Shown here piece after piece: positions 36,301 to 44,270 of a DNA stretch of 64,000 nucleotides (its first letter is position 1; each line of letters opens with the position of its first letter). A program made the position numbers and the translations under genes. The notes beneath the pieces were generated by a model that was given only the letters and a program-made list of their open reading frames with translations, searched no databases and was not told the origin of the DNA. The stretch lies in assembly GCF_905404315.1 (NCBI RefSeq), contig NC_066304.1, forward strand, positions 7,564,001 to 7,628,000, read 5' to 3'. This stretch comes from Leptidea sinapis (Eukaryota > Arthropoda > Insecta > Lepidoptera > Pieridae).

Positions 36301-39300
36301 AAAAAGGCTTAAACTAAGCGCCTTCGAATTGTTATGACATTTAAATATAAATAGAGACGACGTCATTTATATACCCATCCGCGTGCCTAGTAGCTTTCGG
36401 TGTCTGCCAATGGATCAACAAGGTATAAGTTAGGATATCGCAGGAAACGTAGCATTTTTACAACCATTGTTATCGAGTGTATTCCGGACGGTAGGATCAA
36501 TGTAAAATACTCACTTAAGAAGCAATAATCAATAAAAGTAAAATACAACTTCCACGATTCCTTCTTAATACCTTTCTACCAACGTTTATTTTACTTTAAG
36601 AACTTAATCGGCACGTTATTAAATGACATAATAAGCGGAAGGGATCACCTACCATGTATAACCCCACGCACGTTCTTTGATGACTAACATTAAAAAGTTT
36701 GATAGAGTTCTACACGTACATTTCACCAGTAATATATTTATGATGTACATATGCTTCTTTGACGATTCCACACACAGATTAACTGTCCACTGTGTTGGTA
36801 TATATTTTTTAAGTAAATCTGATGTACGTGGGTAACACTGAAAATGTTTAGAACTGGCCAGTTAGAAACATTATTGCTAATGAAAACTTTTTTTGAATTT
36901 CTTTGGTAACCTATTGTAGTATGCCTAATAATACCTAATGTGATGTGTAGAGAGGAACGGAGATTACATCGAAAAACAAAAGTTTTGGCAACTTTCTACA
37001 TAAAGCCGTTTTTCATTTTCTAAAAATTTTCAGTGTTACGTTGGTACTGTTGTAATATTAGTAGAGTGAAACTCGTAATTATGGTTCCTCTTATCATTAA
37101 AAAGACCGTCTTCCGCCCGAAGACCTACTGTTATTTTCTGTGACAAAGATCGAAAACTTTCGATTACTTTTCATGTCAGTGTACGTTAAACTAGTCTGCT
37201 GATAGTAACAAGCCAAGATCCTTATCGACTCACTGTAATCCTTCGAAGACACAAAGAACAGTTTACATCTTGCGTCTGTCATCTCTCCGTTGTGGAACAC
37301 GGCATTTTTCACGACGTCTATAAACGTGTTCTGGCTTTTACTGTCCAGAATAACTCTGACAGGTTCGGTTTGGCGATATAATGACTGGAATATTTGATGT
37401 TCGGGCCCGCTGTCCATTATTTCCTCCAACACTTGCAACTAAAATAAAAATCAAAAGAGGAAGACAATTTTAAATTGTACTGTAATCATTCTCCCCATGC
37501 CAAAGCTCCTATAACTAATGTAGCTTGATGATGAACGTGTACCAAGTGTTATTGTAATAAGTTATGACATTGTAGTGACAATGTAACATAGGGAGTGCCC
37601 TATGGTGAATAAATACATTTCTATGATATTCTATTAATTCTATGTAAATTTGTGATATATATAACATTATTATGTTTTAACATAATATGCAGCACTTTTT
37701 ATGACGTTTAATTGTTGAAGTAGTTCTTAAAGTTGTTATTTTCTTTTTATGGATTAGGAGGACAAACGAGCGTACGGGTCACCTGGTGTTAAGTGATCAC
37801 CGCCGCCCACATTGTCTTGCAACACCAGAGGAATCACAAGAGCGTTGCCGGCCTTTAAGGAAGGTGTACGCGCTTTTTTTGAAGGTACCCATGTCGTATC
37901 GTCCCGGAAATTACTTGTTACTCATTATATTGTGTAAAATACGTAGAATAGTGGCACAGTGGCATTCTTGTTACCAGTTGTTGGCGAATTGATAATGGTG
38001 AGGATTTATATTATTTATAGCGAAAAATAGCATTCCTTTCTTATACTGTTCATGTGAACGCTGTTTTATATTCCTTCACTGGTAGGGATCGATTTTTAGC
38101 AGAATTTTGATGCACAGTTCCTAGGTACTGTGTCTCTAGTACATTTTTAATAAAAACTCATTTATATACTGATGCAGCCCACTGAACTACTACGTCTCAG
38201 AGCAGTGATTATCACATTAGTAGATACCTCTCCAGTTTGCAAGGTGTAGCACGCGGCGCCGAGTCTGCCTCCCTTGCAGATCGCAGAGAGAAGACGCTGC
38301 GGGGCAGTGTACAAGAGTTAACATAATATGCCCTTGAGCGGAGTACAAAACTAAATAAGTTTTGCCTTGCTAAAAATATATATTATGATTTGGTAAACGA
38401 TTGAGAGCCTGAGGTCACAACGAATGTTTATTAAATTAAATAAAAAAAACAAGTATTTATTAAGGCACTGAAAATAATACTGTCGCATGTAGGAGACGAA
38501 GTAATGAGTACTACCGCATTACCCCTTCACAGAATAAAAGCCCTGAAAAGGATTTTGGCTTTACGCAATTCTATGCTAATAACAGCTTTTGTTGTAGAAT
38601 AGTTATATTATAGGTCTATCTACGATGGGCATACGTAAATAAGTATATTGAAAATGGACATAACTGTACTGAGTTCAAGGTGATTTAAAACGACAGTTAA
38701 TCAATAAACAATATAAATCTACACCACAATTGGTTCAGTTGACATGTATTTATAATTCATTTCAAGGTCAGGTTCTACAATGACCAGGTCACATATTTAC
38801 TTGACATCTAATTCCTATTTGTTTTCCCTTAATACTACCGATGACATGTCTTTTCTTTATGAACTTTCTCTACCAGTGGGAGGCTCTTTTACACAGGATG
38901 CCGGCTAGATTATGGGTACCACAACGGTACAGTAATGTGTAAGCGTTATTGTGTTTCGGTCTGAAGGGCGCCGCAGCTAGTGAAATTACTGGGCAAATGA
39001 GACTTAACATGTTATGTCTCAAAGTGACAAGCGCAGTTGTAGTGACGCTCAGTATCTTTTTTTCAATAATCCTGAGTGGCACTGCATTGTAATGGGCAGG
39101 GCGTATCAATTACCACCAGCTGAACGTCATGCTCGTCTCTCCCCTTATTTTCATAAATAAAAGTGCCCTGTATGAGTAAGATGTGTTTCTCAATGTTTTT
39201 ATCTTCCACACTAACAAGTGAGGCCTAAAATACACATAGATTGCGCAATAAAATAAAATTGAATAAAAAAAACACGGTACCCATGTCTGTAGTCTTTTAA

Positions 39301-40697
39301 CTGACTATTTAGTAAATGATTCACATAGTAAAATCTAGCCTATTTTGCGGATAGGTTTTTTTTTATGTAAAAGAAGGACAATCGAACGTGCAGGTCACCT
39401 ACTGTTAAGTGATCACTGCCATCCACATTCTCTTGCAACACCAGAGGAATCACAGGAGCGTTGCCGGCCCTTAAGGAAGGTGCACTCGCTTTTTTTGAAG
39501 GTAATCATGTCGTATCGTCCTGGAAAGCTTTGTAGTACGTGGAAGGAAGCTCCTTGATAACTGCACTGTGGAGGAAAACATATTCAGATGATTGGGATGA
39601 TATACTAATTTGTGGCGTGTCGTGTGAAGGTGGAATTCGGCAGCAGGAATCAGGTGGAACAGGTTTGAGTAGATATTACATTATATTCATAATAAGAAGG
39701 TACTTACGTCTTCTATGTCAGTTTCATCGCTTGACTCTTGCTTCTCTGCTCCTTCATTTCTAAAACATGCGTATGTTTACATTATCATGGAAAGAACAAC
39801 GTGACGAACCAATAATTTCTTATAGCAAATATATAAATTATTATTTACATATCTATCCCACGGACGAGTAAAATAAGGACTCCGTGTCACCTTACTTAAC
39901 AGTGAGGTACCAAAACAAGCCGATAAACGTGTAAATACATAGCCCCACGCATACACTTACACTAATACAAACCGATCGGCGGCCATTATGAGATTGGTCA
40001 TCGTCTGTGACAGTGATCAGTTTGCGTCGCAATAAAATATTTAAAAATGCCGTCGTGCGTTGTGATAAAGTGTAAAAACAATACTATTAAAGCATTTGTG
40101 GATATATGATTATTTAAGGGAGAAAAAATTGTGTACCTGGTATACCCCGTAACCGCACACACATAAAGGTGCTACACTTGCTAATATCACGGCGCGGAGT
40201 CCTTCTTTTTTTACTAGTCCGTGATCTATCCATACGATATATGAAATAAAATGCTGAAGTACAGTATGAAACCCTTTCGACGACCCATAAAGACCAGTGG
40301 TTGGTGACCCTGCCCACTGAGCTAGAGGTCCCGGGTTCGAATTCCGGTAGATGGAAACAGTTATATGATGAATATGGTTGATTGTTTCCGAGTCATGTAT
40401 GTATATAGGTATTTATGTACATGTATGTCTTTGTAAGTATATTGTATAAGATATATCGTTAGCTTGTACCCATAGTACAGGCTATGACTAGTATGGGGCA
40501 ACATAAATTTGTGTAAAAGTGTGTCAATGTTATTATTTATTTTAAATTAACATTTAAAAGATTTTTTTTAACTAGAAGTAACTTTACCTTTGACACGTTG
40601 TGATAACAATATGGTCAGATGTTCGTCCTCCGTCTAATAATTCAATGTTGGTACTTCCAATTTTTGCAGATTTTGATGTATTTTCCGACTCTTGCAT
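20570..40697 (-). CDS. MSH5: MSH5, meiotic MutS homologue (18 exons, complete)
   Basis: MutS-family ATPase that pairs with MSH4 (MutS-gamma) to stabilise meiotic crossover intermediates in the nucleus. Exons in transcription order: 40588-40697, 39708-39759, 38228-38296, 37234-37438, 35288-35516, 34395-34565, 33435-33573, 32260-32322, 32073-32177, 31507-31603, 29993-30183, 29742-29787, 29268-29406, 27185-27405, 23521-23666, 22384-22596, 21186-21341, 20570-20665. All phases join, giving 815 aa (human about 834). Seen: Walker A GPNASGKS at about residues 599-606, preceded by QGRHPL; Walker B LLLVDEFGKG with D678-E679; core lever and clamp exons that align with human MSH5 (e.g. MDEDTYRGLQIF, KEGLSLFHLFSKC). 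An in-frame TGA lies 18 nt before the ATG. Exon 13 is tandemly amplified in the genome. Introns hold LINEs, SINEs and MITEs. Drosophila lacks MSH4/MSH5, so this supports a non-dipteran insect. Confidence 0.96.
20838..21003. repeat. Foldback copy of repeat family A
   Basis: The first 47 bp are the reverse complement of the family A 3' end (AAGGGACGAGATGAACAAG..). The remainder is family A in forward orientation from GAATTTTTGGGTTTTTCAAG to a poly-A tail. Confidence 0.65.
21003..21085 (-). repeat. Repeat family F fragment
   Basis: Contains GTGTGCGTGACAAGCTACGT and TTACACTCGCGAT. The inverse is found at 30620-30780, 54860-55015 and 58430-58560 with an extended CTGGCCTG.TTT.ATCGGTT segment. Class unknown. 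Confidence 0.6.
22640..22760. repeat. Partial duplicate of MSH5 exon 16 inside intron 15
   Basis: TATGTGCGGGCAGCCTTATA followed by CGCGGAGCAGCAACTGTTGA resembles exon 16 at about 22448-22490 in the same orientation. The next segment (GTCATTGTCAGTGGTTTACA) resembles 23310-23340 in the same intron. Diverged and non-coding. Confidence 0.6.
22865..23060 (-). pseudogene. Possible LINE C-terminal relic in MSH5 intron 15
   Basis: The minus-strand peptide TPVNLFETPSRRIILGTNSR followed by NDYKCLDPFRDSLTRFHKNV has the layout of the conserved tail downstream of jockey/R1-type reverse transcriptases. Short and isolated. Confidence 0.35.
23975..24200 (-). pseudogene. LINE reverse transcriptase fragment, MSH5 intron 14
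   Basis: The minus strand reads QQYTIDGVGIKLVTETRMLG followed by LIIDHRLPFKQYVADFPER, typical of the jockey-clade segment after the YADD box (the 'LGV.ID..L.F..HV' region). It breaks after about 60 codons. Confidence 0.55.
24200..26690 (-). mobile_element. Daphne/jockey-type LINE, 5'-truncated, in MSH5 intron 14
   Basis: Same sense as MSH5. The RT domain is spread over frames: 25438-26514, starting before 26514 (coding similarity to about 26665), with NYRPISVLPVLSKNLEKML, QFGFRKNLSTEDAV and FIDLKKAFDTV; a single in-frame stop near 25436; then the SYADDTA catalytic box at about 25300; a frameshift near 25210; and the C-terminal thumb/tail frame 24420-25220. No endonuclease domain is present, so it is 5'-truncated. 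The 3' limit is uncertain. A (GT)n run lies at 24361-24420 near its 3' end. It is dead because of the nonsense and frameshift mutations. Confidence 0.85.
27050..27150 (+). repeat. tRNA-like repeat family C in MSH5 intron 14
   Basis: AGCTCGGACGGAACCCGAGA, then GATTCGAGTCCCGCATCGTT and TTCATAA. The box-B element is intact; box A is poor. Confidence 0.6.
27594..29406 (-). repeat. Tandem array of MSH5 exon 13 (about 158-bp units)
   Basis: Each unit holds 137 nt of exon 13, its GTGAGT donor and 21 nt of intron. Donor-adjacent exon ends fall at 27707, 27856, 28014, 28172, 28330, 28487, 28636, 28794, 28952, 29110 and 29268, so there are 11 copies, plus a truncated twelfth at 27594-27700. Unit lengths are 158, 157 or 149 bp. 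The 149-bp units lack 9 bp in frame (one ATL of LATLATL). Only the copy at 29268-29406 has an ordinary acceptor (ttaaaacag); in the others, intron sequence from the previous unit replaces it. Most copies differ by a few bases. The plus-strand reading frames of about 83 codons here are artefacts of this array. Confidence 0.93.
29570..29730 (+). repeat. tRNA-like repeat family C in MSH5 intron 12
   Basis: CACAACCTGAGAGTTGAACA upstream segment, GGTTTGCTCAGTTGG box-A-like, GGATTCGAGTCCCGCATCGT box-B-like. It abuts exon 12 (29742). Confidence 0.65.
30265..30572 (+). repeat. Repeat family A, full copy, MSH5 intron 10
   Basis: From GGGAGGCTCCTTTGCACAGG to CTCGTCTCGTCCCTTATTTT plus an A tail; the best-preserved copy in the window. 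Confidence 0.8.
30620..30780 (+). repeat. Repeat family F copy, MSH5 intron 10
   Basis: GTACACTAACACAAAGTGAC, GCGAGTGTAAGACGTAGCTT, GTCACGCACACTAAAG, then GGCCTGATTTTATCGGTTTT. It directly follows a family A copy. Confidence 0.6.
32656..33212. mobile_element. Non-autonomous DNA transposon with about 50-bp TIRs, copy 1 (MSH5 intron 7)
   Basis: The left end TCCTCTATTAAAGATTCTGA is the inverse of the right end (TCCTCTAAAAGATTCTGGAA on the other strand), and similarity continues through a CAACATTAAAACA.C block. The interior has no intact ORF but includes a GC-rich patch with CGCGCGCTCC. A second copy lies in opposite orientation at 47082-47660. Confidence 0.78.
33266..33364. repeat. (TA)n microsatellite, about 100 bp
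   Basis: Almost pure TA dinucleotides with one short interruption near 33294-33300; it ends 71 bp from MSH5 exon 7. Cruciform-prone. Confidence 0.95.
34118..34305 (-). repeat. Repeat family A copy, MSH5 intron 6
   Basis: Poly-T start, then GATTAGACAAGCAGTATGGT and the complement of the family A 3' half, ending TCATTTGCCCAGTAATTT. Confidence 0.7.
34945..35122 (+). repeat. Single arm of the CACGTG foldback element, MSH5 intron 5
   Basis: Matches the left arm at 19885-20050 (AATTCGACACGTGTTTCGCC, TCTACACGAGGCATCCTCAG). The inverse arm is absent here. Confidence 0.75.
35636..35920 (+). mobile_element. HaSE/Metulj-like SINE, copy 2, MSH5 intron 4
   Basis: tRNA-like head with AAGCCGAGTGGTTAGCGATC and GTCCCGGGTTCGAATCCCGG, then the typical body (ATGTTTGTTTCCGAGTCATG, TATTTATGTATG repeats) and a tail with GTGTGTCAATATATAT. 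Well preserved. Confidence 0.85.
35925..36170 (-). repeat. LINE 3' end, family E, MSH5 intron 4
   Basis: The complement of ATTCCTTTAGAATTCTTTTT and GATGTCATTTC, AGATAGAAGAAGCGC and GGGAACTCTCCCGGCATTC. It continues into sequence that elsewhere (45080-45400) encodes the LINE C-terminus. Confidence 0.65.
36825..37046. mobile_element. MITE derived from the mariner at 59333-60558
   Basis: TIR TACGTGGGTAACACTGAAAA on the left; the inverse at the right ends near 37046. About 100 bp of each end match the two ends of the 1.2-kb mariner; the transposase is deleted. In MSH5 intron 4. Confidence 0.85.
37745..37910 (-). repeat. 3' end of LINE family D, MSH5 intron 3
   Basis: Inverse of the 41290-44129 element's tail: GGACAAACGAGCGTACGGGT, CACCGCCGCCCACATTGTC, GAGCGTTGCCGGCCTTTAAG. 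Confidence 0.8.
38873..39165 (+). repeat. Repeat family A copy, MSH5 intron 2
   Basis: TGGGAGGCTCTTTTACACAG to CTCGTCTCTCCCCTTATTTT and an A-rich end; internally shortened after CAACGG. Confidence 0.75.
39350..39665 (-). repeat. 3' end of LINE family D, MSH5 intron 2
   Basis: Inverse of about 300 bp of the 41290-44129 element's end, including its AAGGAAGGTGCACTCGCTTT and GAAGGTGGAATTCGGCAGCA segments. It stops 43 bp from exon 2. Confidence 0.8.
39859..40223 (+). mobile_element. P-superfamily MITE, complete, with 8-bp target duplication (MSH5 intron 1)
   Basis: Flanked on both sides by ATCTATCC (39851-39858 and 40224-40231). The left end CACGGACGAGTAAAATAAGG is the inverse of the right end (CACGGACTAGTAAAAAAAGA on the other strand). 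Inside, an ATG at about 40047 opens a frame MPSCVVIKCKNNT with the C-x4-C of a THAP zinc finger, broken by a stop after about 20 codons. Together an 8-bp duplication and a THAP start are the hallmarks of P elements. Confidence 0.88.
40273..40545 (+). mobile_element. HaSE/Metulj-like SINE, copy 3, MSH5 intron 1
   Basis: GACCCATAAAGACCAGTGGT head, GTCCCGGGTTCGAATTCCGG box B, typical body with TATTGTATAAGATATATCGT and a GTGTGTCAATG tail. It begins 50 bp after the P-type MITE. Confidence 0.85.
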
Positions 40698-41289
40698 TTT
40701 GTTGAAGACGACTCAAATTTTAATTAAAAAATGTTCTGTTGTCTTGCGTTTCCCGCCAAACTGAATATACCGCTAAATTTGTTAACTGGTTTCTTAATAA
40801 GAGAGGTAAAGGCCATAGAGCCATACAGCCATGAGTTCTTATGAAGATTATTATTTATTGTTAAAAGATTGATCCGAAGGTCGATAGTGACATGATTAAA
40901 TAATCATCGCTACCGTCGATTATCTTACTATTACGATTATCTACTGGAAGCGTGGAAATATTAGCATATAAAGTTATACTAAAAAGTACTATGGCGCTAT
41001 TTTTACAGAAGTTTAGCTGATTGACTTTGGCTTTTTACGATCTTACCTGCATTTTCACTCCGGTAAAATTTAAAAATATTGGAAATTGTGAGTATACGAG
41101 GCTTAGCAAATTGACAATTCGAAGATACGAGGCAGAATTCGACTAAGCTTTCTGTTGGGTTTATCAGTTTAGATGTTGTGGACAGGACGCAGTAAATAGT
41201 TCCACCACCACCTTGAGACGGCGCAGCCGGCCTTGTGTTTCCTTACTGAGACGCAGATATTTTGACCTAGCGATACGTCATATTTAACG
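40698..41289. other. MSH5 upstream region
   Basis: Holds the presumed MSH5 promoter on the minus strand. No recognised repeat or ORF; a 26-bp GC-richer patch (41190-41240) abuts the LINE. No motif stands out. Confidence 0.4.
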
Positions 41290-44129
41290 TACCCCGGGTA
41301 CAAAATTGAGCACAATTTTTTGCCTCATGCCGGGGTATGTGTGTACGTTAGGGAGGATATCTGCTGTCGCCGTCTCGGCAATTTTGAGGGTAGGGACCTG
41401 TCCACTCTCTGGCTCCACGTAGATTTAGAGGACCGCGTCCGCATCTATGCGTGTGTCTACAGGTCCCATAGTGGTAACGCAGAAACCGATCATCTCATGG
41501 GCTGCGTTCAAGCGGCAATTGACGACGTACTTGCACAGATCCCCTCCGCTGAAATCGTAGTCTTGGGTGATTTCAACGGGCACAATGCCGAATGGCTTGG
41601 ATCACGTACCACAGACTACGCAGGGCGATCTGTGCATAATTTAACTGTGCATTGGCGTATGGTCTGCCCCAATTGGTTGAGTCGCCAACGCGGCTCCCGG
41701 ATGTGGATAGCCACATGCCGTCCTTATTGGATCTTCTGCTGACTACACATCCCGATGGTTACCAGGTCTTTGTCGACGCCCCTTTCGGAACGTCCGACCA
41801 TTGCCTGGTCAGGAATGTAGTGCCTATCCGACGCCAACGTCGCAGACCACCAGCGACCCGCCGCGTTTGGCACTACAAGTCAGCAGATTGGGATAGGATG
41901 CGTTCCTTTTTTGCATCCTACCCTTGGGGCAGGGTTTGTTTCCCTTCGGATGATCCTAGTGCCTGCGCCGTTGCAGTAGCCGATGTGATACTACAGGGTA
42001 TGGATATTTTTATACCAAAGTTTGTAGTACCCTCACTCACTATTTTTCCATCGGTGGCAGATCACAGCCCTGGTTCGATGCGTCAGTTAAAGCAGCAACT
42101 GACTGCAAAAAACAGGCGTATCGAACTTGGGTTGCGGCGCTGGGCACAAAGGATCTGAACTGCACAGTTCTTAAGAGGAAATACAACCGTGCCTCCAGAT
42201 TTTTTAAGCGGCAAATCGCCCGTGCAAAGTCAAAACACGTCGTCAAAATCGGCGAGCAGCTTTCCAGTTTCCCGACCGGAACACGCAAGTTCTGGTCGTT
42301 GTCGAAAGCTGCTCTTGGTAACTTCAGCCAGCCGTCCATGCCGCCGTTGCACATGAGGAATTACACCCTGGCCCATACGGCAAAAGAGAAAGCCGATCTC
42401 TTGTGCACTCTTTTCGCCTCCAACTCGACTCTTGACGACAACGGAAAAACACCGCCGACCATCCCGCGGTGTTAGAGCTCTATGCCTGAAGTACAGTTCA
42501 GACAGAAAAATGTTAGGCGAGCTCTGTTTTCGTTGGACGTCAGCAAGTCGAGCGGGCCGGATGGCATTTCTCCAATCGTGCTTAGAACGTGTGCCCCTGA
42601 GTTGACGCCGGTGCTAACGCGTTTATTCCGGCACTCTTATTCTAAAGGCGTAGTCCCTGACTCATGCCCTTGTCCATCCGATCCAAAAAAAGGAGATAGT
42701 TCGGATCCGGCAAACTACAGGCCTATTGCTATTACCTACCTAATCGCCAAAATATTGAAGAGCATAATTAGCTGTCAGCTCTTGGTATACCTAGAGGGTC
42801 ACCAGTTGATCAACGACCGACAATACGGGTTTCGCCATGGTCGGTCGGCAGGTGATCTTCTGGTATACCTGACACATAGATGGGCTGCGGCTATTGAAAG
42901 CAAGGGGGAAGGCCTGGCAGTTAGCCTGGATATAGCGAAGGCCTTTGATCGTGTATGGCACAAGGCGCTCCTCTCCAAACTTCCATCATTTGGGCTTCCC
43001 GAGAGCTTGTGCAAGTGGACCTCCAGCTTCCTCGCTGGGCGTAGCATACAGGTCGTTGTCGACGGATATTGCTCGAACCCGAAGCCCGTGAATTCTGGAG
43101 TGCCCCAAGGCTGTGTGCTGTCTCCCATGCTGTTTCTTCTGCATATCAATGATATGTTGGACACCTCCAACATTCACTGCTATGCAGACGACAGCACTGG
43201 TGATGCCGTATACACGGGCCATGCAGGTCTCTCTCGGGAAATCGTCGAAAAGTGCCGGGAGAAACTTGTGTCTTCTATCGAGTCCTCTTGAGAAGGTCGC
43301 GGAATGGGGTAAATTGAACCTTGTCCAATTTAACCCCCAGAAGACTCAAGTTTGCGCGTTTACCACTAAAAAAACCCCATTTGTCGTATCACCGCTCTTC
43401 GAGAATACTTCTCTTAAAGCCGCGCCTAGTATCGGAATACTGGGTCTCGAAATCTCGAGCGATTGCCAATTCCGTGGCCATCTGGAGGGCAAAGCCAAAT
43501 TGGCTTCGAAGAAGCTGGGCGTCATCAATAGAGCACGGCAATACTTCAAGCCGGCCCACATTCTAGCGCTCTACAAAGCGCAGGTCCGGCCACACATGGA
43601 CTATTGCTGTCATCTCTGGTCTGGCGCACCCCAGTATAAGCTCGATCCATTTGACCGCATGCAACGCAGAGCAGCTCGAATTGTCGGGGACCCAGTGCTC
43701 TGTGAACGGCTGGATCACTTGGCGTTGCGTAGAGACGTCGCTTCATTGTGTGTCTTCTACCGCATTTATCACGGGGAGTGTTCCGAAGAGCTGTTTAACC
43801 TGATTCCTGCCGCCGAATTCCACCTTCGCACGACACGCCACAAGTTAGGATATCATCCTCACCATCTGGATGTGTGGTGGTCCTCCACAGTGTGGTTTTC
43901 AAGAAGCTTTCTTCCACGTACTACAAAGCTGTGGAATGAGCTTCCTTGTGCGGTGTTTCAGGGACGATACCACATGGGTACCTTCAAAAAAAGCGCGTAC
44001 AACTTCCTTAAAGGCCGGCAACGCTCCTGTGATTCCTCTGGTGTTGCAAGAGATTGTGGGCGGCGGTGATCACTTAACAACAGGTGACCCGTACGCTCGT
44101 TTGTCCTCCTAATCCATAAAAAAAAAGTT
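41290..44129 (+). mobile_element. Nearly full-length EN-RT LINE (jockey/CR1-like superfamily), frameshifted
   Basis: Encodes an endonuclease-reverse transcriptase ORF2 broken by frameshifts. Endonuclease half at about 41320-41890: GVCVYVREDI, VVLGDFNGHNAEWLG and GTSDHCLVR. Linker at 41890-42480. RT at 42482-43291: SSGPDGISPIVLR, YRPIAITYLIAKILK, QYGFRHGRSAGDLL, AVSLDIAKAFDRVWH, SGVPQGCVLSPMLF and the catalytic CYADDSTGDAVY. The frame then shifts to 43113-44069 for the tail, with NPQKTQVCAF, RARQYFKPAHILALYKAQVR and TFKKSAYNFLKGRQR. Ends with the family 3' tail and A-run. The endonuclease N-terminus is missing (5' truncation). It sits in the MSH5-caveolin spacer. Other copies: 6330-7345, 8190-8235, 37745-37910, 39350-39665, 45480-45950, 48425-48780, 62915-63010. 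Inactive as read. Confidence 0.9.
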
Positions 44130-44235
44130 TGTGTTAAGTTTATTAAAAAAACCATATTTGCAGTTTTGAATTTTTATTAGTAATTACTTAAATAAAATTA
44201 CTTAATAGGTATATTAGACATTAAACACAATAATG

Positions 44236-44241
44236 TTTATT
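44236..44241 (-). terminator. Caveolin poly(A) signal AATAAA
   Basis: Minus-strand AATAAA, 30 nt after the caveolin stop codon. It lies between the gene and the 3' end of the adjacent retrotransposon (44129). Confidence 0.55.
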
Positions 44242-44270
44242 CTTAGTGTGCTATTAAAATAGTATTAATT

